Assembly: GCF_003265705.1 (NCBI RefSeq)
Contig: NW_020312775.1
Span: 4,234,822-4,298,821 of the forward strand
From: Callorhinus ursinus
Taxonomy: Eukaryota > Chordata > Mammalia > Carnivora > Otariidae
Reading direction: 5' to 3'
Length of the DNA: 64,000 nt
This document shows, in pieces, positions 46,480 through 58,090 of this stretch (positions are counted from its first letter, which is position 1; the number at the start of each line of letters is the position of its first letter). The notes under the pieces are model-generated. The model was not told the origin of the DNA, did not search any database, and worked only from the letters and a program-made list of their open reading frames with translations. The position numbers and the translations under genes are program-made.

Positions 46480-46999
46480 TGTGCTAAGTTGTGCCTTATG
46501 ATAAGGTGGGAATTCATAGTGCCTGCCTAGGTAAGATTTAATAAACACATGCCTCCTGGATGAGACTAGTTGAAAAGCAAAGAAGGAGTGTCCAGAAACC
46601 TGGGCCCCCTTTAAGCTTTCTGGGCTGAAAACAGCCCAATCCTTGTTGAGGCTCAATGCACTCATCCAGGAACTAAGTACTTGACTTAGAAGAAACATTT
46701 ATCTTTGGAGGTCATGCACTCCATGCACTCCCTGTCTGCATGCCCATCAGGAGTATTGCTTGCCCTTATTGTACACTGCTCCATATATTATTGTCTTGAT
46801 CATTAAAGCTAAACATTCCTTCTTGTTTTGTTCTTGTGCTTGGTATATAGATAAAACTTACAATAAAAGCAGAGACAAAGCTTGGCTCAGGACCTTTCGC
46901 CGCTAGAGATTCTGGTCCCCAGGTCCTCTCCTTTCTCCTGCTAAGGTGTCAGGAGTAATCTTCATTCACCGCCTTAGGGTTTGCTGGCCAAACTCAACA
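46480..46999 (+). mobile_element. Class II (beta-type) ERV 5' LTR
   Basis: A 520-bp segment begins TG (46480) and ends CA (46998-46999), immediately before a primer-binding site. It contains a TATA-like 'GGTATATAGATAAA' near 46850 and AATAAA at 46862-46867, expected for the U3/R boundary and polyadenylation. The U5 part lies at about 46890-46999. Retroviral LTRs supply promoter and terminator functions. The left border is my best estimate from the TG. No second LTR is present downstream in the window. Confidence 0.75.
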
Positions 47000-47001
47000 A
47001 G

Positions 47002-47019
47002 TGGTGCCCCCTGTGAGGA
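47002..47019 (+). promoter_or_regulatory. ERV primer-binding site, elongator tRNA-Met type
   Basis: Two bases after the LTR lies TGGTGCCCCCTGTGAGGA. It complements 17 of 18 bases at the 3' end (with CCA) of an elongator tRNA-Met as I remember it. The single mismatch is at position 10. This site primed minus-strand DNA synthesis in the founding virus. Confidence 0.7.
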
Positions 47020-47144
47020 CTTGTGACTGATCGGCAGTGGAGCCCTCCAAATCAAAAACAAAAGGACTGGGCAATAAGTCATTGGAAGCCCGCTGGGGTT
47101 TGCTGAGTTCAAGGGAAATTTCAGATTTGGGTTTTCTATCTCTC

Positions 47145-47519
47145 ATGGGTCAGCATCTCTTAGCTGAACAAAAACAATATATTAAGGTTCTTAAACAGCT
47201 CCTAAAAGTGAGTGGGGTCACAGTGATGGAGGACAAACTCTAGAGTTTATTAAAGGTTATCAGTAAATATAACCCTCAGTTTCCAGACTTTAGATTTAGA
47301 TGTATGGGAGAGAATTGGAAAGACCTTGAAACGATGCCATGAGCAAGATAAGAGGGTGCCCCTTGCTTCCCTTATAATGTGGGGTCTAATGAGATCTGCC
47401 TTAGCCCCATTACATACTGAGGTCACCCCAAATGTCTCTAAAGGAAAAGAGGGGGAACCTACGACTCCTTCAGCTCTCCAAATTCATCCTTTAACTTCCC
47501 AGTTAGACCCAACATGATA
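47145..47519 (+). pseudogene. ERV gag fragment, matrix N-terminus, broken
   Basis: ATG at 47145 is followed by Gly-Gln, the usual N-myristoylation start of Gag matrix. The first 33 codons run to a TAG at 47241-47243. Related sequence continues beyond in the same and then a shifted frame to about 47519, with another stop. The pattern of a helical, lysine-rich N-terminus followed by an aromatic/proline-containing stretch fits betaretroviral matrix. Nothing of capsid, pol or env is seen, and homology ends abruptly. It cannot encode a functional protein. Confidence 0.7.
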
Positions 47520-48224
47520 ATTGTCGGAATGTATAAACACCTTCTATAATTGAAAAGAAACAAACTTGCAGTAATATGGTGATGAAATGGGATTGGATTC
47601 TGTTGGGACTGCTTTGAAATCATCAAAGTGATAGAATTGTCATCAGACCTATTTGGACCCTCACATCCAATTTTTATGATTGTATTGTTTGAAACATTTT
47701 GAATAATACTATAACATGTCAAGCAATGTAAAAAGAATATTAATAAGGAATAGTATGAATTTGAAGAATAGGCATTAAAATTTTGACATTGTTTGCTTGT
47801 GACAAAGATTTAATGAAGAGAAAGTGGCACTACTAATTCATTTTCATGATAAAGTTTACCAGAAAAGAAAAAAACAAAACAAAACATATGGGTATGAATC
47901 CTCTCCATGACAATTTTTGTACTCTGCATGATAAAGGGCAGCACCCTAAGTGTTAACTACATCCTAGAAAGAATCAATGTAATGGCCCCTTTAATTTCAA
48001 ATCATTCAGCCTATAGAAACTATCTTATGTGGTCAATCAGAGCAAACAATATATATTACTTCAAAGACCCAGGGGGACTTCTGTGTTGATGCAGTTTTAT
48101 TTCTTTTATTTCCTTTGTAAATGGTTACCAATTCACCTCCCTCTGAAATGTTTTGAGTATCCAGTCCTTTCTCATCATATGATTTAATATCCTGTTTTTA
48201 TCTAAAAATGTGTAATAACCAAAA
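47520..48224. other. Nothing recognised
   Basis: Sequence following the truncated ERV with no retroviral or other identifiable content. Confidence 0.5.
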
Positions 48225-48440
48225 ATATGTACCATTTATTAAATCTTAATTATGAGCCACTTATTGGACTCTACATGGAACATCACTACTCACAACAAAT
48301 CTGTGATACAGCTATAATTTTCCACATTTAGTAGATGAATAAACTAAAACTGAAAGTAACTTGCCCAAAATTATGCATTTACTCAGTTGCTGAGCCAGGA
48401 TTTGATTCTCACTCTGTCAAACTGTGCTCTTCCCACCAGA
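48225..48440 (+). mobile_element. MIR SINE
   Basis: 'ATTATGAGCCACTTATTGGA', 'TTTAGTAGATGAATAAACTA', 'GTAACTTGCCCAAAATTATG' and 'GCTGAGCCAGGATTTGATTC' follow the MIR consensus across nearly its whole length. Confidence 0.88.
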
Positions 48441-48561
48441 TTTCATTTCCTCCTTAAGAAAATCATGGGATCTTGGACTTATAGTGTGATTTTTCTCCAA
48501 AAAAACAAGATTATTTCTGATTTGGGTCTTATAAGAAATCCTCCATTAATAGAACATGCTT

Positions 48562-48760
48562 GGGGGTGCCTGGGTTGCTCCGTTAGTTAAGCATCTGACT
48601 CTTGATTTCACCTCAGGGTGTGATCTTAGGGTTGTGAGGTTGAGCCCCACCAGGCTCTACACTGGGTGTGGAGACTGCTTGAGACTCTCTCTCTCTCTCC
48701 CTCTCCCTCAGCTCCTCTCTCCCCCTCTTTCTCTTCCCATTCCAAAAAAAATTTTTTAAA
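48562..48760 (+). mobile_element. CAN-SINE, older copy
   Basis: Head 'GGGGTGCCTGGGTTGCTCCG' carries substitutions in the A-box region. The tail is a short A/T mixture. A possible short duplication of ATGCTT flanks it (48557-48561 region and 48762-48767). Confidence 0.92.
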
Positions 48761-48769
48761 AATGCTTAC

Positions 48770-49506
48770 TGAAGGGCCATGCATTATTAGACAATCCAGC
48801 TACTTCCACATCTTTCAAGAGTATTACCACAACCCTTGCCTCTTTCTCCTTTGGCCAGCAGCCTTTCTGAATCCCCATGCTTTTGGATTGTCTTAATTAT
48901 TCTATTCTTTTACAGAATACTTTGACTCAACTTCTATGGGCAAAGCTTGAGTGGTGTAAGACCTCTTATTTTCAGAATCTCATCTCTATCAAGATCTTTC
49001 ATTTTCAATTCCATGACCCTAGCTTTGAGTACCTGTGTCTTTATTCCTTTAGCTTCACCCTCTTTAGGAAAAAAAAAATTGTACCCACTGTGGAGCTCAA
49101 GGAGAGCAATTTCTTTTCCTTTTCTCACCATTCTCTCATTACTCATTGTGTTTACCCTCTCCTTTGTCACAGCACTGTAATTGTTAGTGTACTTCCTATA
49201 GTGTTTCCTTTATCCTATCTTAAGTTTAAGTTTAAGATAATTCATTACCTAAGTATCTGGGATATCAAAAGGTATTCTTTAAGCTTACTTTCTCTTTATC
49301 ATGGTGGATAAAGGACATTTAATACATATATGAATAATATTGCCTCTGGTAATAAAAGCAGTTACAACAAACTCCCTCTAGGTTGATAAAACAAGTCCTT
49401 TAAGTTCCAACCTTATCTGAATAACATTAGGTTCACAAGTGGAACCACACTACTTTGTAATTTCCCTTTATATATCTCAATGAACTGCCAGTTGTGCTGA
49501 GCTCTG
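48770..49506. other. Nothing recognised
   Basis: The frames on both strands at 48877-49311 overlap and lack known motifs. No repeat family is recognised. Confidence 0.5.
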
Positions 49507-49521
49507 CTCCCTTTAGGTTTT

Positions 49522-49718
49522 TTTTTTTTAAAGATTTTATTTATTTATTTCAGAGAGAGAGAGAATGAGAGATAGAAAGCATGAGAAGGAAGAGGGTCAG
49601 AGAGAGAAGCAGACTCCCTGCTGAGCAAGAAGCCTATGTGGGACTCAATCCTGGGACTCCAGGATCATGACCTGAGCCGAAGGCAGTCGCCTAACCAACT
49701 GAGCCACCCAGGTGCCCT
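49522..49718 (-). mobile_element. CAN-SINE
   Basis: Reverse copy with a perfect 15-bp duplication CTCCCTTTAGGTTTT (49507-49521 and 49719-49733). Confidence 0.97.
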
Positions 49719-49733
49719 CTCCCTTTAGGTTTT

Positions 49734-51029
49734 GACAGTTCACTTCTTTCATTTTGTCTGCCTCTAGTACACCAAGGACCCCTGATTGCCAGTAACTGAC
49801 ATAATGTTGGTAAATTTCCATTGACTGTCACAAGTATCTTGAAGCAGCTGGCAGATTATAACCCACCCAGAGAAATAGAGAAAACATTTAGAAAAATTTT
49901 AGGTAACAAATTTCTTAATTCTCCCTTTTAGCCTCTGTTGTGAGGTCAAAGTCCACCTATTCACCCCAAACAATTGATTATTGTTTAAGGAAATTGAGTA
50001 TACTAGAAAACAGTCATAAGTGAACTCTGAGTTCATGTTTCTAAAAAGTGCTAGTAGAATAATGCAGCCTTCTATAGAAAAAATGGATACATTTAAAAAT
50101 AAAATATGGTCAGGGCCAACTCTCCTCTTTTCTGAGTACAATAAACACCAGCATTTGATGAAAGGCAGAATGTAAAGAATGTCTTTTCACAACCAATAAT
50201 TAGAAAAATATAATATTATGATTTTGAAATGAATTGTACAATTCTAAGTGTCTTAAAATTGTTTTATCTTAACATTGGGAACTTTTTGTTCATTTGTGAA
50301 AGCAAAGATTTAAGGGGTTAAATTTAGAATACTAGGAATATCCTGAGAAATAGAAAAGGAATGGGTGTAATTGTGTATGCAGACTGATTGTCCCAATGTG
50401 ATACAGATGCTGTGGAAGGGAGGGGAAAGTGCCTTGTCAAGGAAGAATATTAAGTCATAGTGATGTAATATGAACCCAAGATGTCCAGCTCTTAGTAAAG
50501 AGCAGCCACTAAGCAGCAGTTGGCTCACTTTAATTTTTTTGATTTGTTTTTAAAATAGCACAGTTCAAGCCATGGATTGCTATTCTTTTAAAAAACACTA
50601 GAAGATTATGGTCAGTGGGAAGTTTGAATCTCTTACAAGGAGATGCTGAATAATTTCCTGGAACCTTGAAAGCCAAGCTATTTTGTGTAATTTCACTTTT
50701 TCTCCTCTGTTATTTGCAGTGTTGTTTCAGGTATGAAATAAAAAGTATTACTGTTACCTTCCAAACATTATTCACCCTGATTCAGAATCTTCTTTAGAGG
50801 ATGCTGATTGAGATTGATAAACTGTTTGGACATTGTTGATCACAATAGGCCTATTGACCTGAATGGTAGTTTTGTGGCTGAGAAGTCCACAAGGACTCTA
50901 AGAAGGAAGATGGGCAACCATGGCTCCCCTCTAAGTACTTCAGCTACAAAATTTGTTGGACATTATCTTATCCCATGCTATATTTGTTACAAGCATGCCT
51001 ATGTGCTCTATCTGCTAGTATTTCATGTC
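49734..51029. other. Nothing recognised
   Basis: About 1.3 kb of AT-rich sequence. No exon, RNA or repeat is evident. Confidence 0.5.
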
Positions 51030-53145
51030 TTTTTTTTTTATTTTTTTATTGTTATGTTAATCACCATATATTACATAATTTGTTTTGGTGTACTGTTCCA
51101 TGATTCATTGTTTGTTCATAACACCCAGTGCTCCATGCAGAATGTGCCCTCCTCAATACCCATCACCAGGCTAACCCATCTCCCCACCCTCCTCCCCTCC
51201 AGAAACCTCAGTTTGTTTTTCAGAGTCCATCATCTCTCCTGGTTCGCCTCCCCCTCTGACTTACTCCCCTTCATTCTTCCTCTCCTGCTATCTTCTTCTT
51301 TTTCTTTTTTCTTAAAATGTGCTGCGTTATTTGTTTCAGAAGTACAGATCTGTGATTCAACAGTCTTACACAATTCACAGCGCTCATCGTAGCACGTATC
51401 TTCCCCAATGTCCATCACCCAGCCACCCCATCCCTCCCACCCCCGACCACTCCAGCAACCCTCAGTTTGTTCCTGAGATTAAGAATTCCTCATATCAGTG
51501 AGGTCATATGATACATGTCTTTCTCTGATTGACTTATTTCACTCAGCATAACACCCTCCAGTTCCATCCACGTCGTTGCAAATGGCAAGATCTCATGCCT
51601 TTTGATGGCTGCATAATATTCCATTGTGTATATATACCACCTCTTCTTTATCCATTCCTCTGTCGATGGACATCTTGGCTCTTTCCACAGTTTGGCTATT
51701 GTGGACATTGCTGCTATAAACATTGGGGTGCACGTACCCCTTCGGGTCCCTACATTTGTATCTTTGGGGTAAATACCCAGTAGTGCAATTGCTGGATCGA
51801 ATGGTAGCTCTAATTTCAACTGTTTGAGGAACCTCCATACTGTTTTCCAGAGGGGTTGCACCAGCTTGCATTCCCACCAACAGTGTAGGAGGGTTCCCCT
51901 TTCTCCACATCCCCGCCAACATCTGTCGTTCCCTGACTTGTTAATTTTAGCCATTCTGACGGGTGTGAGGTGGTATCTCATTGAGGTTTTGATTTGGATT
52001 TCCCTGATGCCGAGCGATGTTGAGCACTTTTTCATGTGCCTGTTGGCCATTTGGATGTCTTCTTTGGAGAAATGTCTCTTCATGTCTTCTGCTCATTTCT
52101 TGATTGGATTATTTGTTCTTTGGGTGTTGAGTTTGATAAGTTCTTTATAGATTTTGGATACTAGCCCTTTATCTGATATGTCATTTGCAAATATCTTCTC
52201 CCATTCTGTTGGTTGTCTTTTGGTTTTGTGGACTGTTTCTTTTGCTGTGCAAAAGCTTTTTATCTTGATGAAATCCCAATAGTTCATTTTTGCCCTGGCT
52301 TCCCGTGCCTTTGGTGATGTTTCTAGGAAGAAGTTGCTGCGGCTGAGGTCGAAGAGGTTGCTACCTGTGTTCTCCTTTAGGATTTGGATGGACTCCTGTC
52401 TCACGTTTAGGTCTTTCAACCATTTGGAGTCTATTTTTGTGTGTGGTGTAAGAAAATGGTCCAGTTTCATTCTTCTGCATGTGGCTGTCCAATTTTCCCA
52501 ACACCATTTGTTGAAGAGACTGTCTTTTTTCCATTGGACATTCTTTCCTGCTTTGTCAAAGATAAGTTGACCATAGAGTTGAGGGTCCATTTCTGGGCTC
52601 TCGATTCTGTTCCATTGATCTATGTGTCTGTTTTTGTGCCAGTACCATACGGTCTTGATGATGACAGCTTTGTAATAGAGCTGGAAGTCCGGAATTGGGA
52701 TGCCGCCAGCTTTGCTTTTCTTTTTCAATATTCCTCTGGCTATTCGGGGTCTCTTCTGGTTCCATACAAATTTTAGGATTCTTTGTTCCATTTCTTTGAA
52801 AAAAGTGGATGGTATTTTGATAGGGATTGCATTGAATGTGTAGATTGCTCTAGGTAGCATTGACATCTTCACAATGTTGGTTCTCCCAATCCATGAGCAT
52901 GGAACGTTTTTCCATTTCTTTGTGTCTTCTTCAATTTCTTTCCTGAGTATTTTATAGTTTTCTGAGTACAGATCCTTTGCCTCTTTGGTTAAATTTATTC
53001 CTAAGTATCTTATGGTTTTGGGTGCAATTGTAAATGGGATCGACTCCTTGATTTGTCTCTCTTCTGTCTTGTTGTTGGTGTATAGGAATGCCACTGATTT
53101 CTGTGCATTGATTTTATAGCCTACTACTTTACTGAATTCCTGTAT
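51030..53145 (-). mobile_element. L1-H: 5'-truncated LINE-1, best preserved copy
   Basis: The minus strand runs from the reverse transcriptase domain through the ORF2 stop to the 3' UTR, ending in a T-rich stretch at 51030-51050 (poly-A). It resembles L1-B and the end of L1-C. It is the youngest-looking L1 in the window because its frame is nearly intact. A MIR fragment starts at its right border. A clean target-site duplication was not found. Confidence 0.93.
51490..53145 (-). pseudogene. L1-H ORF2 C-terminal half, one nonsense codon
   Basis: From the truncation point the minus-strand frame encodes '[16 protein letters not shown]', '[18 protein letters not shown]' and the C-terminal domain. 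It stops only at TGA (52095-52093), where L1-C has TGG for tryptophan in 'IKKWAED'. The same frame then continues '[16 protein letters not shown]' and the knuckle '[18 protein letters not shown]' to the normal stop at 51490. The catalytic FADD lies upstream of the truncation and is absent, so the fragment could not act as a reverse transcriptase even if open. Confidence 0.9.
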
Positions 53146-53275
53146 TCCTCATTCTATAGGTGAGAAAATGGAAACATAGGAGAGGTGATGATCTGTCCAG
53201 GGTTATATAGCTAGTTAGTAGCATTTTCATTAGTGGTTTGCAAGATCCATGCCTTTTGATCCCTGCTTTGTTTTC
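53146..53275 (+). mobile_element. MIR SINE fragment
   Basis: 'CTCATTCTATAGGTGAGAAA', 'CTGTCCAGGGTTATATAGCT' and 'AGTTAGTAGC' match the MIR core. L1-H abuts its left end and probably inserted into it. Confidence 0.75.
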
Positions 53276-53279
53276 TTGA

Positions 53280-56184
53280 AACTATACTACTTCACTGTTA
53301 TTTGATAAGAAGCAAAAATAACATTAATAAATTTTATGTAAAATATTCTTACTTCTCTGTTGTTATCATGCACGGACATATATGAATCTGAATACAGGAG
53401 AATAAGGAGGCCATAAAGTAGCCCATATTAACCTGTACACTCTTACCTTAACAATATAGGTTTCACTCATTTCTCTTACCCAATTTCTCTCATCCTGTTA
53501 AGGGCCCCCAGATGAATGTCATTCATATATCTCCAAAAGCTAAGAATGCATTTGATCAGCTCTGTGACTACATTCCTTTATCAGTGGAGTTTCACATGCT
53601 TCCGATGTGATGTCAAATGTACATACTTGTTTTTATCAGTAGTTCAGAAAAGATTTTTCTACCAGTTCACCATGGCTGATAGATTTACTACATAACTTCT
53701 TGTAGTAATACTTGTAAAAGACTAAAGGTGAAATGTTCTGTTTTTACTCCTAATTTCCTTGAAGAATAATATGAACAGTAAATAAGTGAGATCTGCAAAT
53801 AAGATGAAGTCACAAAAAGAAATTTACATGTGGATCATCATAGATGAAGTATAAGCATTTACTATCTTGAATTGTGGTGGATCTAATAGCCTGTAGTCTA
53901 TGTGATCAGAATTTCTATCAAGTCAATACATGGTCCTCATTCTTAGAGGCATTGACTCATATCATTTATATTTTGGTCTGGTTCATTAAACATACAATTT
54001 ATTGGTTATTAAAATGCCCTGCAGTATTTTTTCATTACAGTAAATATAAAAAGTGATTTATGCAGCTTGTTTGTAAATTGATACATGTCATAAAGACAAG
54101 AGTTGTAATTTGTTTCCAAATAGTTCTTTACTATCAGAATTGGTTATTACTTTCAAAGCTTAATCACAGCAAAAACAATTAAATCTGGTAGTTGTACTGG
54201 TTTAGAAGAACAAAGCTCCCTTCATAAAATCAATTGCCCTAGATAATGCGTACTACCCTTTTAGCCTTTGGTCAAAGTGTGCGCTTGTGAATGTTGACAA
54301 AAATGGACCAATCAAGGAAAAAAAAAAAGCTCCCTGGCCCACATGGGGTTACCTATTTCATGCTTTAGTTTCCCAAAAGTCATTTCTAAGAGCAGGGAAG
54401 ACAAGACTAAAGACAAACGGTGAATCAAAGAAAGGACAAAATGGAATAAAAATGAAGGACAAACATGATAGGGTGTTTGCAAGGAACATCTTTTTGATGT
54501 TTTATCTATTGATCATAAACAAAAATCCAAGCCCAGGGCTTATGGCTATAGATCTCCAAACCTCCTCTTGACTTAAAAGTGGCTGCTTGAAATATTCCTC
54601 CCCAAACACCAATGTTTCCTTTTCCTAAACAGAATATTTCTCACCATCAATATAGAGCATTCTCATTTCAGGAAAAGATCAAGTATGGATGAAAATTCTT
54701 TGCAGTACTAGTGATTTTTTCTATCATATTTTTCCTTTGCATACATACAGCTTCTTTCATTTCTGGGATGTCCTTTGTTGCTTTCAACATCTTCCTTGTT
54801 TACAATGCTAGAGCTATGCATACATGATTCTAAGACAAATAAGGCCCTTGTCATTTGAGAGCCTTTAATTTGAGTACATAGGCATTTGTTGGGTTTTGAG
54901 TATTTCATTATTAATTTCACCATATATTTTGGTGCTTTTTTATTCCAAATAATATTTTATAGGGGAATTTTAATGTCATTTAGACACCATTATCAAAAAT
55001 GAATGTCAGCAATACACTTAAGAGCTGCAAATTCTGCAACTTCACCTTCCACACCATAATAAACTCATTCACCTTACCCATCCTAATGGGGCTAGATTAA
55101 TGAAGATTTCAAAAGTGCAACATTTGGTGAAAATTACAGAAGTACTTGAAGGACTGATTATTGGCAGTTTCACTAGCAAATGATATGATTTTGGCTTCTG
55201 GCCAGCATGTATGTAATATCCTGCTATATTGTCTCCAAGATGTACTGCATTCCACTCTGTCATACACACCAATGAAGAAAAGCAATAAAACAGATAATAT
55301 AAAGCAGCAGGTGACTTGCTGGTCTCCTCATTAACCTGGGGAGTATAGATAAAGGGATGTAGGAGTTGCCACAGGAGAGTACTACAACTTATGTTTTTTT
55401 TTTTCCTTCTAAAGGTAACCATAAAAAAAGAAACACAAATAATTTGTCCTTGAGAACTGCCCACATTGTCTATAACCTGTTTTTCCCAGGAACTAGCATC
55501 CATGCTCATCTTCTACCTGCCCAGGACCCCCACAGAACTATTACTCCTATTGTCTCCAAGGATCCTTAGGCTCTACATGTTTCCTTGCTCTCATACCCAT
55601 CCCAAAGCAAAGCCTGCTCTGTGTTCCATTTCATTTCATCACTAATTTGTGCTTTCCAAGGTGATATAAACAAATGTTGCCATTCTGCTCTCAACATGCC
55701 CACAGGAGACCACACTAATCAGATATTCCTGAGTCAGCTTCACAGCCTTTCTCAACAATTCAGGCAACCATTACCACTTTAATAAAATGAAAAAGCATGT
55801 TACAAAACTTATATGACTTAAATAGATACTTTCATAGCTTGATAAAGGGTATCATATGTGTTAACACTGAACCAGTAGATACATTTTTAATAAAGCCAAA
55901 AGGAAAATAAAGGATTTTTGCTATTGCTACAGTTACATAGCATTGAAAAGGGGATCATGAGAACAAAAGCATTCAAAAGTCTTTGTGTAGTCCAGCTGGA
56001 GGGTAACAATGTTGACTGATTTTAGAATTGCTATGATAAAATAAGGATATTAAATTAGGTAAGTAATCACTGAAATTTATTATTTTATTTTATTTTATTA
56101 TATTATGTTAGTGACCATTTTTATTTTGGAATTTTATATGGAATTTAAAAATTTTTATAAATTTAAAATTTTTATATGGAATTT
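53280..56184. other. Nothing recognised over 2.9 kb
   Basis: The longest frame is 146 codons on the minus strand (55509-55069). It lacks a domain I know, and no promoter, splice or poly-A context supports it. The rest is AT-rich without nameable repeats. This is the longest stretch with no repeat call apart from 34791-37809 and may hold diverged or single-copy sequence. Confidence 0.5.
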
Positions 56185-56438
56185 TAAAAATTTAGTTTTT
56201 CAAAGAGTACCTTGGGCCCTCCCCGACCCAGTCCTGCTGATTTTTAAAATTCCAAACTTCAGGGGACCTGGTGTGGTGGGGACCTGCCCTGGTCCTGTGA
56301 GAAAGGGTCTTGCTGCCCTGGGACTGATGCAGGTTTGACCCAGAAGAATGGTCACGCCAGGGCGCTGTGGCATGGGATTTGGAGCAAGCATGCTAAACAG
56401 CCAGTGACTGGCTGATTAACTAAAAATTTAGTTTTTCA
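56185..56438 (-). mobile_element. Antisense L1 5'-UTR fragment with 18-bp target duplication, no poly-A
   Basis: A 218-bp insert (56203-56420) lies between perfect copies of TAAAAATTTAGTTTTTCA (56185-56202 and 56421-56438). About 208 bp (56204-56411) is the reverse complement of the L1-J 5' UTR at 57512-57718, with 7 differences counted by eye. Nine extra bases (CTGATTAAC) separate the homology from the right duplication. There is no A or T tail. It spans the junction of the two 5' UTR blocks. Confidence 0.85.
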
Positions 56439-56466
56439 CTGAAATTAAAAAAATAAACTCAGTTCA

Positions 56467-56639
56467 GGGACACCTGGGAGGCTCAATCGTTTGTGTTCGA
56501 CTCTTGATTTGGCCCAGGTTATGATCTCAGGGTAATGGGATTGAGCTCCTCATCAGGCTCCATGCTCAATGGGGAGTCTGCTTGAGATTGTCTCTTTCCA
56601 TTTCCCTCTGCACTGGCTCCCCGATCTCACTCTCTCTCA

Positions 56640-56678
<39 letters not shown>

Positions 56679-56690
56679 ATCTTTTTTTAA
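56467..56690 (+). mobile_element. CAN-SINE, older copy with long tail
   Basis: Head 'GGGACACCTGGGAGGCTCAA' is diverged. The AAAT tail has about ten repeats (56639-56680). A short AGTTCA lies on both sides (56461-56466, 56691-56696). Confidence 0.93.
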
Positions 56691-57250
56691 AGTTCAAAAG
56701 ATTATAAGAATGTAGAAACAAAGAAAATAGAACAAATAGAAAATATGTAAGATAATTTAGATGAATGCAAATATTTCAGTAATCACTATAAATATAAATG
56801 GACTAAGCTGCCCAGCTCAAACACAAAGAGTGTTCTATGGAACTTTCTTTTAAAAATCCAATTATAAGTGTGTGTGGGGGAGAGCTAAAATGGCAGCATA
56901 GTAAGAGGACCATAGACTTGCTTTATCCCTTGAACACAGCTAGATAAAAATCAAATCATTCTGAATACTCAAGAAATTGACCTGAGGATTGATAGAACAA
57001 ACTGCAAAACTAGGGGGAGAGAAGAGGCCACTTTGAGGAAGGTAGGAAGTGTGGAGATGTGGTTTGGAGGGGAAAAGGATCATGGGTACTATGGAGGGAA
57101 GGGAACACTGGTTGCAGAGAAAGGTGAGAGAAAGTAAAGTGCACAGGGATATGCACAAAGAGAACACTTTCCCAAAATCATTGGCTGGTAAAATGAAAAG
57201 GGAAGGCTGAATATTGTGAGTTTTTGCAACCAGAGGGGATCAAAGGCTGG

Positions 57251-58090
57251 AGTTTAGAGGTCCCAAGGTTTGACTGGGATAGAGACCTGAGGATGCTACC
57301 TTACTCTTGGAGAAGAGGCAGGCAAACAACACCAAGGCAGACTGTGTGATCTGAGGATTGCCTAAAGGGCATGAGGAAAAACTGTATAAGTATTTTCAAC
57401 TGTAGCTGTGAGAGATGGCATTGCCTCTCTGTGGACAAAAGAACCAGTGGGCCAGTTGCCTCTCCTACACCTCAGCATGGATGCAGAGACAGCTGCTGAG
57501 GGTGGAAAACCCAGTCACTGGCTGTTTAGCATGCTTGCTCCAAATCCCATGCCACAGCACCCTGGCATGACCATTCTTCTGGGTCAAACCTGCATCAGTC
57601 CCAGGGCAGCAAGATCCTTTCTCACAGGACCAGGGTAGGTCCCCACCACACCAGGTCCCCTGAAGTTTGGAATTTTAAAAATCAGCAGGCCTGGGTCGGG
57701 AAGAGCCCAAGGTACTCTGTGTTGCTCCAGGCAAGCAAGTGACCCAGAGACAGATGGTGTGAAATCAGCAATTTGGGAAATACCTGTGACACACGAGGGA
57801 GAATTATTTATTTCTCTGAAAGTCTCTGAGAGCAGCAAGCACAGACTCTCCCTCTCTGGGGACAAAGGAGCAGTCTGGTACCATTTCCTTCCCCCTCCCC
57901 TCAGCATAAACCAACTTCAGTAAACAGCACCAACACTGGCTGACCTAACCTGCTGACACCAAGTCATGATCCCCTGTGTTCAGCTGGTCCTGCTTTTCTC
58001 CAGCAAGTAGGCCTAAGGGACCAGTGCAGGAATTACCTCCCAAAAGAGACCAGCACAAAACCCTGCACAAACCAGTCTACTGACCATAGA
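57251..58090 (+). repeat. Two tandem blocks of about 421 bp in the L1-J 5' UTR
   Basis: Block 1 begins at 57251 (AGTTTAGAGGTCCCAAGG), block 2 at 57673 (TTTTAAAAATCAGCAGGC). Both contain 'GGCAGGCAAACAA' or 'CAGGCAAGCAAG', 'CAGA..GTGTGA', 'ACCTG' or 'TGCCT' and the 'CTC..CAGCAT' landmark. Block 2 corresponds to L1-G block 2. The arrangement is as in L1-G, so the duplication is a property of this L1 lineage. Confidence 0.7.

Noticed and set aside
48877..49311. Overlapping plus- and minus-strand frames of 77-144 codons
   Set aside because: They overlap on opposite strands, begin at near-cognate or arbitrary codons, and show hydrophobic low-information sequence with no family match.
54280..54480. 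Possible retroviral LTR start near 'AAATGGACCAATCAAGG'
   Set aside because: A single CCAAT-like phrase without TG/CA ends, polyadenylation signal or matching partner is not enough.
55069..55509. A 146-codon minus-strand frame, the longest outside repeats
   Set aside because: No known motif, no codon bias visible, no splice or poly-A context, and frames of this size occur by chance in 64 kb. A conservation test (dN/dS across carnivorans) would decide.
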